Counted from the stretch's first letter, positions 42,454-50,993 are shown. The stretch: 64,000 nt of DNA from Actinomadura kijaniata NBRC 14229 (GCF_001552175.1 NZ_BCQR01000044.1:1-64000); one strand, 5' to 3'. Notes: generated from the letters alone by a model not told the origin. A program made the numbers and translations.

Positions 42454-43428
42454 TCAGGGGCGGGTCAGGTCGGCGGCGTGGCGCAGGGCGGTGAGCAGGG
42501 CGGCGTGGTCGGCCGCGCCCGTTCCGGCGATGTCGAAGGCCGTGCCGTGGTCGACGCTGGTGCGGACGAACGGCAGGCCGATCGTGATGTTGACCCCGTC
42601 CTCCAGCCCGAGGTACTTGACGGGGATCAGGCCCTGGTCGTGGTACTGGGCGACCACCGCGTCGAACTCCCCGGCGCGGGCCCGCATGAACACCGTGTCG
42701 GCGGGCCACGGGCCGCTGGCGTCGATCCCCTCCGCCCGCGCCGCCCGGACCGCCGGCGCGATGATCCGCAGGTCCTCGTCGCCGAACAGGCCGTTCTCCC
42801 CGGCGTGCGGGTTGAGACCGGCGACGGCCAGCCGCGGGGACGCCAGGCCGCCGCGCCGCAGCGTGCGGTCGGCCAGCCGGATGATGGCGAGCTCGCGGTC
42901 CACGTCGAGGGAGCCGATCGCGTCGCGCAGCGACAGGTGGACGGTCACCAGGACGACCCGCAGCTGCTCGTTCGCCATCATCATGGCGTAGTCGCCGGTG
43001 CCGGACAGGTCGGCCAGGATCTCGGTGTGCCCCGGGTAGGGCACGCCGCCCAGGCGCAGGGCCTCCTTGTTGATGGGCGCGGTGACCAGGGCGCGGACCT
43101 CCCCGGCGAGGGCGAGCTCGATGCCGCGCCGGACGTAGCGGAACGAGGCCGCGCCCGCACGGGCGTCGAGCACGCCCCACGGCAGGTCGGCCGGGAGGTC
43201 GCTCTCGGGCAGGACGTCCACCGTGCCCGGCGTGTACGCGGCCCGCCCGGCGGACGCGACCGGCCGGAACTCCAGCCCCGCGCCGGTGACCCGGTCGGCG
43301 CGGCGGAGGACGCCGACGTCGCCGATGACGACGACGGGCAACGTGAGCCGGGGGTCGGCGCACGCCCTGACGACGATCTCCGGGCCGATGCCGCAGGGGT
43401 CGCCCATGGTGATGGCGATCGGTTTCAC
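42454..43428 (-). CDS. PdxA-family 4-phosphate dehydrogenase (PdxA2/DtnP-like)
   Basis: 324-aa NAD-dependent metal-binding dehydrogenase related to PdxA. Motifs: ITMGDPCGIGPEI, VTAPINKEAL, PGHTEILAD (metal His), GLNPHAGENGLFG, VAQYHDQGLIPVK (metal His) and VDHGTAFDIAGTG. Next to a DUF1537 kinase, PdxA2 enzymes oxidise and decarboxylate 4-phospho-D-threonate or erythronate. The start is GTG 43428, overlapping the kinase stop in GTGA. Confidence 0.88.
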   Translation of the reverse strand: MKPIAITMGDPCGIGPEIVVRACADPRLTLPVVVIGDVGVLRRADRVTGAGLEFRPVASAGRAAYTPGTVDVLPESDLPADLPWGVLDARAGAASFRYVRRGIELALAGEVRALVTAPINKEALRLGGVPYPGHTEILADLSGTGDYAMMMANEQLRVVLVTVHLSLRDAIGSLDVDRELAIIRLADRTLRRGGLASPRLAVAGLNPHAGENGLFGDEDLRIIAPAVRAARAEGIDASGPWPADTVFMRARAGEFDAVVAQYHDQGLIPVKYLGLEDGVNITIGLPFVRTSVDHGTAFDIAGTGAADHAALLTALRHAADLTRP

Positions 43429-44552
43429 AGGGACTCCCTCACTCGGGACAGGCGGTGGAGCATGGCGTCGTCACCGAAGCCGCCCGCCTTCATCAGCACG
43501 GACGGGTAGGGCCGTTCGAGCGGGAGGCACCGGGCCGCTCCGGGCTCGGGCTCGTCGATCAGGTGCAGGCCGGTGACGCCGAGGGCGCGGAGCACCGCGA
43601 CCGCCGTCGCGCCCCCGGTGAGGACGAGCGCGTCGACGAAGCCGTCCTCGACCAGGTCGGAGACGACCGCCGCCAGCGCGCGGGTGATGGTGTCGGGCGG
43701 GCGGCGCTCGGCGGGGGCCCGCAGGGTGAGGACGGGGGCGGACAGCTCGCGCAGTCGCCGTGCCGTCGTGGCCGGGTCGCCGACGACGACCTCCGGGACG
43801 CCGGCGAGCGCGCGGAGTTCGGCCACCTGCCGCCGGGTGACCGGGTTGGCGGACCCGGCGACGACCAGGAGCCGCCGCGCCGGCGGGGGAGTGGCGGGCG
43901 TCGCCCCGTCCGGATGCGGGTACGCGCGGGCCAGCGCGGCGGCCAGCCCCGGCGAGCCCACCCACAGCACCTCGTCCGGACGCGGAACCGCGGCGACGAG
44001 CCGATCGAGGTCCGCGTCGCCGGCAGCCGAGCAGACGATCATCTCTCCGGCGTCGACCAGCGCGGGAACGTCGGCGGCCCGCTCCGCGAGCACGGCCGCC
44101 GGGAACACCCGCGCCAGGTCCGAGCACCGGACGGGATGCACCGGATCGCGGGCGTAGGCGCTCAGGTGGACCGGCACCCCGTCCACGTGCTGGACGCCGT
44201 TCACCGTCACCCGGCCCTCCGCCGGGAACGCCGGGGCGACGACGACCGCCCGCCGTCCCGAGCCCTTCCACGCGGCGTGGACCTCCGCCGCGACATGGCC
44301 GCGCAGGGTGGAGTCCACGGTCTTGACGAGCAGTTCGGAACCGGCGAACAGGCGCGCGGCCTCCCCGGCGCGCGTGGCGGCGTCCGCCTCGTCCAGCAGG
44401 CGGCTGCCGAGGTCGATCGCGGTGACCCCGTCGGGTGTCCCGGCCGAGGCGGACAGCAGGATCCGCGCCCGGTGGCCCGCCCGCCGGAACGGCGCGGCGC
44501 TGTCGCCCGCGCTGGTGAGGTCGTCGGCGAGCACGGCGATGCCGATCGGCAT
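43425..44552 (-). CDS. Four-carbon acid sugar kinase (DUF1537)
   Basis: 375 aa. The N-terminal ADDLTSAGDSAAPFRRAG and KTVDSTLRGHVAAEV and the C-terminal LTGGATAVAVLRALG plus LMKAGGFG are the conserved blocks of the OtnK/DtnK/DenK kinases that phosphorylate C4 acid sugars at O-4. It heads the operon with PdxA2 and the TIM barrel, divergent from a LysR gene. Which epimer is used cannot be told from sequence. Confidence 0.88.
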   Translation of the reverse strand: MPIGIAVLADDLTSAGDSAAPFRRAGHRARILLSASAGTPDGVTAIDLGSRLLDEADAATRAGEAARLFAGSELLVKTVDSTLRGHVAAEVHAAWKGSGRRAVVVAPAFPAEGRVTVNGVQHVDGVPVHLSAYARDPVHPVRCSDLARVFPAAVLAERAADVPALVDAGEMIVCSAAGDADLDRLVAAVPRPDEVLWVGSPGLAAALARAYPHPDGATPATPPPARRLLVVAGSANPVTRRQVAELRALAGVPEVVVGDPATTARRLRELSAPVLTLRAPAERRPPDTITRALAAVVSDLVEDGFVDALVLTGGATAVAVLRALGVTGLHLIDEPEPGAARCLPLERPYPSVLMKAGGFGDDAMLHRLSRVRESL

Positions 44553-44629
44553 ACCAACCTCCCGTGAACGATCCGGTGTGACGACGGCAATCGTCCACGG
44601 GGGGGAAGGCGCAGGACAAACGACTACTT

Positions 44630-44646
44630 CTCACGCCATCTGTGAG
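44630..44646. promoter_or_regulatory. LysR-type operator in divergent promoter
   Basis: CTCAC-N7-GTGAG, with flanking TT and TAA, directly before the -10 TAATCT (44647-44652) of the LysR gene and in the kinase upstream region. Another short repeat GACG-N5-CGTC is at 44583-44595. The arrangement fits autoregulation and activation of the acid-sugar operon. Confidence 0.55.
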
Positions 44647-44658
44647 TAATCTTCACGC

Positions 44659-45528
44659 ATGCGATGGCCGGCGCTTCCCCCACTGAACACGTTGCTGCCC
44701 TTCGAGGCGACCGTCCGGCACGCGAGCATGACCGAGGCGGCGCGCGAGCTGCACCTCACCCACGGCGCGGTCAGCCGCCAGGTGCGGAAGCTGGAGAAGG
44801 CGCTCGGGACGCCGCTGTTCGAACGGCGGACCCGGGCCCTGCACCCCACCCCCCAGGCCCGCCAGCTCGCCGCCGTCGTCAGGGACGCGCTCGACCAGAT
44901 CGACGCGGCCGCCCAGCAGATCTCGGGCCACGCGCCCGCCGGGCCGCTCACCCTGTCCTGCGAGCCCACGCTGCTGATGCGCTGGCTCATCCCCCGGCTG
45001 CCCGACCTGGCCGCCGCCGCGCCGGAGATCACCGTCCACCTGTCGGCGGCGGGGGGACCGGTCTTCTTCGAACGCGACGGCATCGACGCGGCGATCCGCC
45101 GCGACGACTTCCCGTTCCCCGACCGGGTGAGCCGCGTCCCCCTGTTCCCCGAGCGGATCGGCCCGGTCTGCCACCCCGACCTGGCGTCCCGCGTCACGGC
45201 CGACGACCTGGGCGCGGTGCCCCTGCTGCACACCAGGTCACGTCCGGAGGCGTGGGACGACTGGCGGCGCGTCACGGGAGCGGCGGCGAGGTCCGCGACC
45301 GAGCAGACCCTCGAACACTTCTACCTGACCCTCCAGGCGGCGGCCGCCGGCGTGGGGGTCGCGATCGCGCCGTACGCCGTGGCCCGCGACGACCTGGAGC
45401 AGGGCCGCCTCGTCGCGCCGTTCGGCTTCGTCCCCGACGGCACCGGCTACCACCTGCTGAGCCGCCTCCCGCCCGAACGCGACCCGCGCCTGGCCCGCCT
45501 GACGGCATGGTTGCACGCCCAACTATGA
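44659..45528 (+). CDS. LysR-family regulator of the acid-sugar cluster (GcvA-like)
   Basis: 289 aa. The HTH is MTEAARELHLTHGAVSRQVRKLE (about 24-46), followed by LFERRTRALHPT. The effector domain begins near 90 (LTLSCEPTLLMRWLIPRLP), a GcvA/DsdC-type pattern. ATG 44659 lies 6 nt after TAATCT, probably leaderless. Divergent from the DUF1537 kinase gene across a dyad. Confidence 0.88.
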   Translation: MRWPALPPLNTLLPFEATVRHASMTEAARELHLTHGAVSRQVRKLEKALGTPLFERRTRALHPTPQARQLAAVVRDALDQIDAAAQQISGHAPAGPLTLSCEPTLLMRWLIPRLPDLAAAAPEITVHLSAAGGPVFFERDGIDAAIRRDDFPFPDRVSRVPLFPERIGPVCHPDLASRVTADDLGAVPLLHTRSRPEAWDDWRRVTGAAARSATEQTLEHFYLTLQAAAAGVGVAIAPYAVARDDLEQGRLVAPFGFVPDGTGYHLLSRLPPERDPRLARLTAWLHAQL

Positions 45529-45556
45529 TCACCCGGAACAGAGTTAGCGAGGTGGC

Positions 45557-45973
45557 ATGCCCACGCACGAGTGGACGCTTTCCCACGACCCCCACGGGCG
45601 GGACGGCCGCAGGAGGAACCGGAGGGCGCTCCTCATCGCCGTGGCCGTGCCGAGCCTCATCGCGTTGGTCGCGCTCGTCCCGGCGCTCACCGGGGAGGGC
45701 CCGCCCCGGCCCGGCGGCCGGACCTACAACGCCCAGGTCGACTGCCAGGTGAACACCGTCAACGGGGCCGGGACCGTCTCGGTCAACGGCACGATCGAAG
45801 GCGACTCGTCCCGTTACCAGGTGACCGTCGAGGTGCTCGACGCCGCGACCAGGCAGAGCATCGGGCAGCAGACGTTCGACGTCCGCGACACCAGGACGTT
45901 CGGCGGCTCCACCCCGGCCCGGACGCCGCCCGGCCCGGCGGGCATCGAGTGCCGGATCACCAAGGTCGTCTAA
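45557..45973 (+). CDS. Small single-pass membrane protein, unknown
   Basis: 138 aa. A basic cytoplasmic N-terminus (RDGRRRNRR) precedes one membrane helix (ALLIAVAVPSLIALVALVPAL, 24-44). The extracytoplasmic part is beta-rich with two cysteines, Cys63 and Cys132, likely disulfide-bonded, and segments such as GTVSVNGTIEGDSSRYQVTVEVLD resembling a FxLYD-like/Ig-like fold. GAGGTGG precedes ATG 45557. No function recognised. Confidence 0.7.
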   Translation: MPTHEWTLSHDPHGRDGRRRNRRALLIAVAVPSLIALVALVPALTGEGPPRPGGRTYNAQVDCQVNTVNGAGTVSVNGTIEGDSSRYQVTVEVLDAATRQSIGQQTFDVRDTRTFGGSTPARTPPGPAGIECRITKVV

Positions 45974-46014
45974 CCTGCGCGAATGGTCCGGCGTCCTGGG
46001 GGAACAGGGCGATC

Positions 46015-46560
46015 ATGGGTGGTACCGCCGTCGTGGTCATCGACATGTTGAACCCCTACCGGCACGAGGACGCCGAACCGCTGGCCGAGAGCGTGGCCGG
46101 CATGATCGGCCCGTTGAGCCGCCTGATCGACCGCGTACGCCGCGGCGAGGGGAAGGAGGCGCTGCTGGTCTACGTCAACGACAACCACGGCGACTTCTCG
46201 GCCACGCGCGAGGACCTGGTGGCGGCGGCGTGCGAGGGGGCGAGGCCGGACCTGGTGGAGCCGATCGTGCCCGCGCCCGACTGTGCGTTCCTGCCCAAGG
46301 TCCGCCACAGCGCGTTCTACGGCACGTCCCTGGAGTACGTGCTGTCGCGGAACGGCATCGAGCGGGTCGTCCTGACCGGTCAGGTCACCGAGCAGTGCGT
46401 CCTCTACACCGCGCTGGACGCCTACGTGCGGCACTTCGAGGTCCAGGTGCCGCGCGACGCCGTCGCCGCCCTGCACCCCGACCTGGGCGAGGCGGCGCTG
46501 AGGATGATGGAGCTCAACATGCACGCCGAGATCGTGGACGCTGACGCCTGCCTCCGCTGA
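46015..46560 (+). CDS. Isochorismatase-like cysteine hydrolase
   Basis: 181 aa. Triad: Asp10 (VVVIDMLNPY), Lys in LPKVRHSAF and Cys in VTEQCVLYTA, all in standard positions. Family members hydrolyse isochorismate, nicotinamide or other amides; the missing DxH metal motif argues against nicotinamidase. Start ATG 46015 has GGGGAACAGG upstream. It lies 41 nt after the membrane protein gene and is convergent with a TetR gene. Confidence 0.83.
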   Translation: MGGTAVVVIDMLNPYRHEDAEPLAESVAGMIGPLSRLIDRVRRGEGKEALLVYVNDNHGDFSATREDLVAAACEGARPDLVEPIVPAPDCAFLPKVRHSAFYGTSLEYVLSRNGIERVVLTGQVTEQCVLYTALDAYVRHFEVQVPRDAVAALHPDLGEAALRMMELNMHAEIVDADACLR

Positions 46561-46576
46561 GGGCGGCGGCCGCCGG

Positions 46577-47431
46577 CTACGAGGTCCTGCGCCGGCGGTA
46601 GGCCCGCTGGCGGCAGGAGGACGAGCAGTACGTCCGGGGACGCCCGGAGGCGGAGCGTCCCACCGGCGTGCCGCACACGACGCATCCCGCATTTTCGTCA
46701 CGAGTTTCGTAACGCTGCTGGATCAGCAGGTCGATGCCGTCCAGCAGGCGCGCGAGGCCGAACTCGAAGGGGTCCTCCGGCCGGTCGAAGCCGCCCTCCT
46801 CCCACAGCCGGGTGAGCGTGGGGTAGTCGTGCAGCCGCTCGAACAGCGCGTCGCGGCCTCCCCACCAGTCCTCGTCGCTGACGCCGCTGCGCCGCTCGGC
46901 CCTGGCGGACTCCAGGAGCAGCATCGCCTCGGAGTCGACGAACCGGCCGACGAGGCCGACCACGGCGATCACCTCGGCGGGGGGCAGCCCGGTGACGGCG
47001 ACCGCGTTCAGCATCCGCTCGTAGACCGCGAGGGTGTGGGGGCCGGGCACGCGGCGGCCGCCGCGTGCCTCCGTCAGCCACGGGTGGCGGCGGCGCAGCT
47101 CCCAGCCGCTCCTGACGCACGCCTCCAGCCGTGCCCGCCAGCCGTCCCCTTCGGCGTCCCCGGTGACCGCCGTCTCGCCCGCCACCGCGTCGCACATGAG
47201 GTCGACGAGCTGCTCGCGTCCGGGCACGTGCCGGTAGAGCGACATGGTGGTGAAGCCCAGCCGCTCGGCCACCTTCCGCATCGACAGCCCGGCCAGGCCC
47301 TCGGCGTCGGCCAGCTCGACGCCCGCGCGCACGATCCGGTCGAGGCTCAGCCCCGGCCGCGGCCGCGCCTCCGGCGCGCGCCACAGCAGCTCCACCACAT
47401 GATCCGGATTCTCTTTCCCGCCTTGCGCCAT
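46577..47431 (-). CDS. TetR-family regulator with C-terminal zinc-finger tail
   Basis: 284 aa. The HTH (LAGLSMRKVAERLGFTTMSLYRHV, about 45-68) and TetR_C-type core follow the standard plan, ending near 245. An extra tail has CVVC-x14-C-x3-C with GRPRTYCSSSCRQRAYRRR, a small arginine-rich zinc finger. The tail might bind DNA or sense metal. AGGAGGG lies upstream of ATG 47431. Divergent from the beta-helix gene across TACAC-CTT-GTGTA. Confidence 0.83.
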   Translation of the reverse strand: MAQGGKENPDHVVELLWRAPEARPRPGLSLDRIVRAGVELADAEGLAGLSMRKVAERLGFTTMSLYRHVPGREQLVDLMCDAVAGETAVTGDAEGDGWRARLEACVRSGWELRRRHPWLTEARGGRRVPGPHTLAVYERMLNAVAVTGLPPAEVIAVVGLVGRFVDSEAMLLLESARAERRSGVSDEDWWGGRDALFERLHDYPTLTRLWEEGGFDRPEDPFEFGLARLLDGIDLLIQQRYETRDENAGCVVCGTPVGRSASGRPRTYCSSSCRQRAYRRRRTS

Positions 47432-47454
47432 CCCGCCCTCCTTGGTCTACGGTA

Positions 47455-47467
47455 TACACCTTGTGTA
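47455..47467. promoter_or_regulatory. Operator between TetR and beta-helix genes
   Basis: Palindrome TACAC-CTT-GTGTA in the 67-nt divergent gap, in an AT-richer stretch (GGTATACACCTTGTGTACG). It is likely the binding site of the adjacent TetR protein. Confidence 0.55.
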
Positions 47468-47498
47468 CGCCATAAACACTACCGGAGATGGCAGGCCC

Positions 47499-49223
47499 AT
47501 GACCGAACTCTTCGTCGATCCTCACGGGGACGACTCCGCCCCGGGCACGCGGGAACACCCCTTCGCCACCCTCGGCCGCGCGCGGGACGCCGCGCGCGCC
47601 GTCGCCGGTGAGGTCGCCGTCCGGCTCAGGGGCGGCACGCACGTGCTGGACGAGCCCCTGGAACTCACCGACGCCGACTCGGGGAACGTCGTCTACCAGC
47701 CCTACGGGTACGGCACCGCCGAGCAGGAGGACGTCGTCGTCAGCGGCGGCCGCCCCGTCACCGGATGGCGGGTGGAGGACGGCGTGTGGCTGGCCGAGGT
47801 CGGCGACCTGGACACCCGGCAGCTCTACGTGGACGGCCGCCGGGTCGAGCGGGCGGGAATCGACGGCCTCCCCGGCCAGGTCACCGCCACCGAAACCGGT
47901 TACGTCACCGACAGCGCCGAGCCGCTGTCCTGGCACAGCCCGGGCGATGTGGAGTTCGTCCACCGGGGCGTCTACCCGTGGACGGAGGCCCGCTGCGGCG
48001 TGGCCTCGGTCGCGGCCGACGGCGACGGCGCCGCGATCACCATGGCCCGGCCCGCGTTCGACCGCGCGCTCGCCCTGTACAACTCCACCTGGGAGGGGCA
48101 GACCTCCCGGGGGCCCGGCCTGCCGACCCGGGTCGAGAACGACGCCGCCTTCCTCACCGAGCCCGGGACGTTCGTCCTGGAGCGGTCGCGGCCGGGCCGC
48201 CATCTGCTGCGCTACCTGCCCCGTCCCGGCGAGCACCCGGACCGCACGCGGGTGGTCGCGCCGGTCCTGGAGACGCTGCTGCGCGCCACCGGCGTGCGCG
48301 GCGTGGTCCTCCGGGGGCTGACGTTCGCCGACGCCACCTGGCTCCGGCCGAGCGGCCCCGACGGCTTCCTGCACTACCACGGGAGCGGCTTCTACGTCGG
48401 CGGCCCGGTCCGGACCGTCTCGCTCGGCGAGGGCGTCGGCTCGGTCACGATCCCCGGGGAGTCCGCCACGATCCCCGCCTGCGTGGTGCTGGAGGACGTG
48501 TCCGGCGTGCGGGTCGAGGGCTGCCGCTTCACCCGGCTGGGCGCCACCGGGCTGGGCGTGTCCGGCGGCGCGGACGTCACGGTGCGCGGGTGCGACTTCG
48601 ACACCCTCTCGGCCGGGGCCCTGGTGGTCGAGGGCGGCCGTTCCGTCCTCGTGGAGGACAACCGGGTCCACCGCGTCGGCCTGGAGTTCTCCGGCTCGCC
48701 CGGCGTCGCGCTGAGCGGGACGACCGGGTGCGCCGTCGCGCACAACCACATCTCCGAGGTGCCGCACTGCGGCATCGTCGCCGGGCCCGGCCAGGGGACC
48801 CGCATCCTGCGCAACCTGGTCACCGACACCATGCGGACGCTGGCCGACGGCGGGGGCGTCTACCTGGCCGGGACGCAGGGGGACTCCCACGACTCGGGCG
48901 CGGTCGTCCGGGGCAACGTCATCGAGGACACGCGCACGCCGTACAACTTCGGCCTCTACACCGACTACGGCGCGGCCTGGGTGACGGTCGAGGAGAACGT
49001 GGTCGTCCGCGCCGACAGCACGGCCGTCCTGCACGTGTCACCGCCGCTGGAGGAGGTCGTCTACCGGGGCAACTTCTGGGACGCCGACCCGGTCGGCGCC
49101 GAGGCGCCGCCCGCCGGCGTCACCTACGAGGGCAACACCACGTTCACCGGCGGGCACGAGCCCGAGGCCGTGGCCGCGATACGGGCCCGGGCCGGTCTCC
49201 TCCGCGCGGCCGCGCCCGCCTGA
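47499..49223 (+). CDS. Right-handed parallel beta-helix protein without signal peptide
   Basis: 574 aa. The N-terminus FVDPHGDDSAPGTREHPFATL is a DUF1565-like beta-helix cap; repeats with GVRVEGCRFTRLGATGLGVS, VLVEDNRVHRVG and AVVRGNVIEDT run through the second half. The fold suggests a polysaccharide lyase, epimerase or hydrolase, with possible catalytic Asp/His in FGLYTDYG and VPHCGIVAG loops. No signal sequence is seen, which is unusual. ATG 47499 (MTELFVDP) has GGAG about 11 nt upstream. Probably repressed by the divergent TetR protein. Confidence 0.8.
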   Translation: MTELFVDPHGDDSAPGTREHPFATLGRARDAARAVAGEVAVRLRGGTHVLDEPLELTDADSGNVVYQPYGYGTAEQEDVVVSGGRPVTGWRVEDGVWLAEVGDLDTRQLYVDGRRVERAGIDGLPGQVTATETGYVTDSAEPLSWHSPGDVEFVHRGVYPWTEARCGVASVAADGDGAAITMARPAFDRALALYNSTWEGQTSRGPGLPTRVENDAAFLTEPGTFVLERSRPGRHLLRYLPRPGEHPDRTRVVAPVLETLLRATGVRGVVLRGLTFADATWLRPSGPDGFLHYHGSGFYVGGPVRTVSLGEGVGSVTIPGESATIPACVVLEDVSGVRVEGCRFTRLGATGLGVSGGADVTVRGCDFDTLSAGALVVEGGRSVLVEDNRVHRVGLEFSGSPGVALSGTTGCAVAHNHISEVPHCGIVAGPGQGTRILRNLVTDTMRTLADGGGVYLAGTQGDSHDSGAVVRGNVIEDTRTPYNFGLYTDYGAAWVTVEENVVVRADSTAVLHVSPPLEEVVYRGNFWDADPVGAEAPPAGVTYEGNTTFTGGHEPEAVAAIRARAGLLRAAAPA

Positions 49224-49232
49224 CCCGGCGGT

Positions 49233-49263
49233 CCCCGGCGCCGGAGCGGGCCCGGCGCCGGGG
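49233..49263. terminator. Bidirectional hairpin terminator
   Basis: Perfect 10-bp stem CCCCGGCGCC / GGCGCCGGGG around an 11-nt loop, between the convergent beta-helix and SugE genes. Confidence 0.7.
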
Positions 49264-49270
49264 AGCGGGG

Positions 49271-49591
49271 TCACTCGGGGTCGGTGACGCGGGCCAGGAC
49301 GACGCCGCCGAGGATGAGGGCCAGGGCCGCGACGCGGCCCACGCTCATCGGGTCCTTGTGGATGAGGATGCCCAGCGTGACCGCGCCGAACGCGCCGATC
49401 CCCGTGAAGACGGCGTAGGCGGTCCCCACCGGGACGGTCTTCATCGCCACCGACAGCAGGAACACCGCGACGGCCATCAGGACCAGGCACAGCAGGGTGG
49501 GCAGGGGACGGGTGAAGTTCTCGGTCGGCTTGATGCTCTGCGACCAGGCGACCTCCACCACTCCGGCCGCCAGCAGGATGAGCCAGCCCAT
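49271..49591 (-). CDS. sugE: SMR-family efflux protein, SugE/Gdx-like
   Basis: 106 aa, four membrane helices. The essential Glu13 is in AAGVVEVAWSQSIKPT; the PVGTAYAVFTGIGAFGAV block in helix 3 is family-typical. The EVAW...K pattern favours the guanidinium-export (Gdx) subtype over QacE, but this is inferred. It lies 2 nt downstream of an azoreductase gene and is likely co-transcribed with it. Confidence 0.88.
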   Translation of the reverse strand: MGWLILLAAGVVEVAWSQSIKPTENFTRPLPTLLCLVLMAVAVFLLSVAMKTVPVGTAYAVFTGIGAFGAVTLGILIHKDPMSVGRVAALALILGGVVLARVTDPE

Positions 49592-49593
49592 CG

Positions 49594-50241
49594 TCAGTAC
49601 TCCTTCGCGAGCGTGCGGGCGGCCTCCAGCGCCGCCGCGTGGGACTCCCCGTGCTCGGCGCGCCGCCCGGCCAGGCCGGGGTCGATCAGCGAGTTGACGA
49701 GCTCGACGCTGAGGAACGCGACGTCCTCGACCGCGAAGTGCCCGGCGAAGAAGTCGCGCAGGTAGCGCTCCTGGTGGTCGAACGGCTCGCGCGGCGTTCC
49801 GGGCCCGTAGGCGCCGCCGCGGGCCGAGGCCACCACGAAACGCCGGCCGGTCAGCCGCATCTTGGGGAACGTGACCTGGTCGATCCACGCCTTCAGCGAG
49901 GCCGGGACGCCGAAGTTGTACATCGGCGTCGCGATCAGCACGACGTCGGCGGCGACCAGCTCGTCGAACAGCGGCTCCAGCGTCGCCCACGCGGCGGCCT
50001 GCCGCGGGGTGCGCACGTTCTCCTTCAGCCGGTGCAGGTCGGTGATCCCGGAGCTCAGCACGTTGTCGCACAGCTCGGTCCACGCCTCGTCGATGAACGG
50101 GACGGGCTCGGCCGCCAGGTCCCGGTGCACGTAACCCCCGTCGGGGTGCGCCTCGCGCCAGGCGGCGGCGAAGACGTCGCCGAGCTCGCGGCTGAACGAG
50201 CGGCTGCGGGCACTGGCGTCGAGATGGAGCAGACCGGCCAT
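49594..50241 (-). CDS. FMN-dependent NADH azoreductase/quinone reductase
   Basis: 215-aa flavodoxin-like protein of the AzoR group. LHLDASARSRSFSRELG binds FMN phosphate; PMYNFGVPASLKAWIDQV and SARGGAYG are signature stretches. It reduces quinones or azo compounds with NAD(P)H. ATG 50241. Co-directional with sugE and divergent from a TetR gene whose operators lie in between, suggesting a xenobiotic-induced detoxification unit. Confidence 0.88.
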   Translation of the reverse strand: MAGLLHLDASARSRSFSRELGDVFAAAWREAHPDGGYVHRDLAAEPVPFIDEAWTELCDNVLSSGITDLHRLKENVRTPRQAAAWATLEPLFDELVAADVVLIATPMYNFGVPASLKAWIDQVTFPKMRLTGRRFVVASARGGAYGPGTPREPFDHQERYLRDFFAGHFAVEDVAFLSVELVNSLIDPGLAGRRAEHGESHAAALEAARTLAKEY

Positions 50242-50262
50242 GTCGGGACCTCCGGATCAAGT

Positions 50263-50307
50263 GGACGTTGTGTCCGGTTACGTTAGATCAAAGCGGACAC
50301 GCTGTCC
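50263..50307. promoter_or_regulatory. Two palindromic TetR operators
   Basis: GGAC-GTTGT-GTCC (50263-50275) and GGACA-CGC-TGTCC (50295-50307), centres 32 bp apart, in the divergent gap between azoreductase and TetR. Three helical turns apart, they would bind two dimers on one DNA face. Confidence 0.6.
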
Positions 50308-50339
50308 AGATATTCCGGCGCGGGGATAGAGTCGTCGAC

Positions 50340-50993
50340 ATGAACCTGCTCGCCGATGACTCCCCCCACCGCCCCCGCGAACGGGCCGACGCCGCCCGCA
50401 ACCGCGCCAGGGTGCTGGAGGCGGCCGCCGGGCTGTTCGCCGAACGCGACCCGCGCACCGTGACCATGGACGACGTCGCGAAGGCCGCGGGCGTGGGCCG
50501 CGGCACCCTCTACCGGCGCTACCCGGACGTCCGGTCGATCGCCCTCGCGCTCCTCGACGAACACGAGCGGAACCTCCAGGAGAAGCTCCTCGGCGGCGAC
50601 CCGCCCCTGGGACCGGGCGCGCCTCCGGGCGAGCGCCTGGCCGCGTTCTACGCCGCGATGGTCGACCTCCTCGAAGCCCACATCGACCTGGCCCTGGGCG
50701 CGGAGTCGGGCGGCGCCCGCCTGACCACGGGCGCGTACGGCTTCTGGCGGGCGCACGTCCGCTCGCTCCTGGTGGCGGCGGACGCCCCCGACCCCGACGC
50801 CCTGGTGGACACCCTGCTGGCACCCCTGGCCTCAGAGGTCTACGCCCACCAACGAGAACGCGGCCTACCCCCGACAAGAATCACCGCCGCCCTAACCCAC
50901 CTGGCCCACACAACCCTGACCCCACGCAACGCCGAGCCCACACAACGCCGAGCCCGCGTGGCGCTGAGCCCGCGTGACACAGAGCCCGCGTGA
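50340..50993 (+). CDS. TetR-family repressor with repeat-derived tail
   Basis: 217 aa. The HTH VTMDDVAKAAGVGRGTLYRRYPD (about 41-63) is clear. The last ~22 residues (from PRNAEPTQRRARV) are encoded by the start of the 16-bp minisatellite and are not expected in the fold, so the original stop seems to have been lost to repeat expansion. I start at ATG 50340, downstream of the operators; the earlier in-frame codon at 50268 would lie inside them. Likely represses the divergent azoreductase-sugE unit. Confidence 0.85.
   Translation: MNLLADDSPHRPRERADAARNRARVLEAAAGLFAERDPRTVTMDDVAKAAGVGRGTLYRRYPDVRSIALALLDEHERNLQEKLLGGDPPLGPGAPPGERLAAFYAAMVDLLEAHIDLALGAESGGARLTTGAYGFWRAHVRSLLVAADAPDPDALVDTLLAPLASEVYAHQRERGLPPTRITAALTHLAHTTLTPRNAEPTQRRARVALSPRDTEPA

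Noticed and set aside
44553-44658. Riboswitch in the acid-sugar divergent region
   Set aside because: Only about 106 nt, and the repeats fit LysR operators; no known aptamer pattern.
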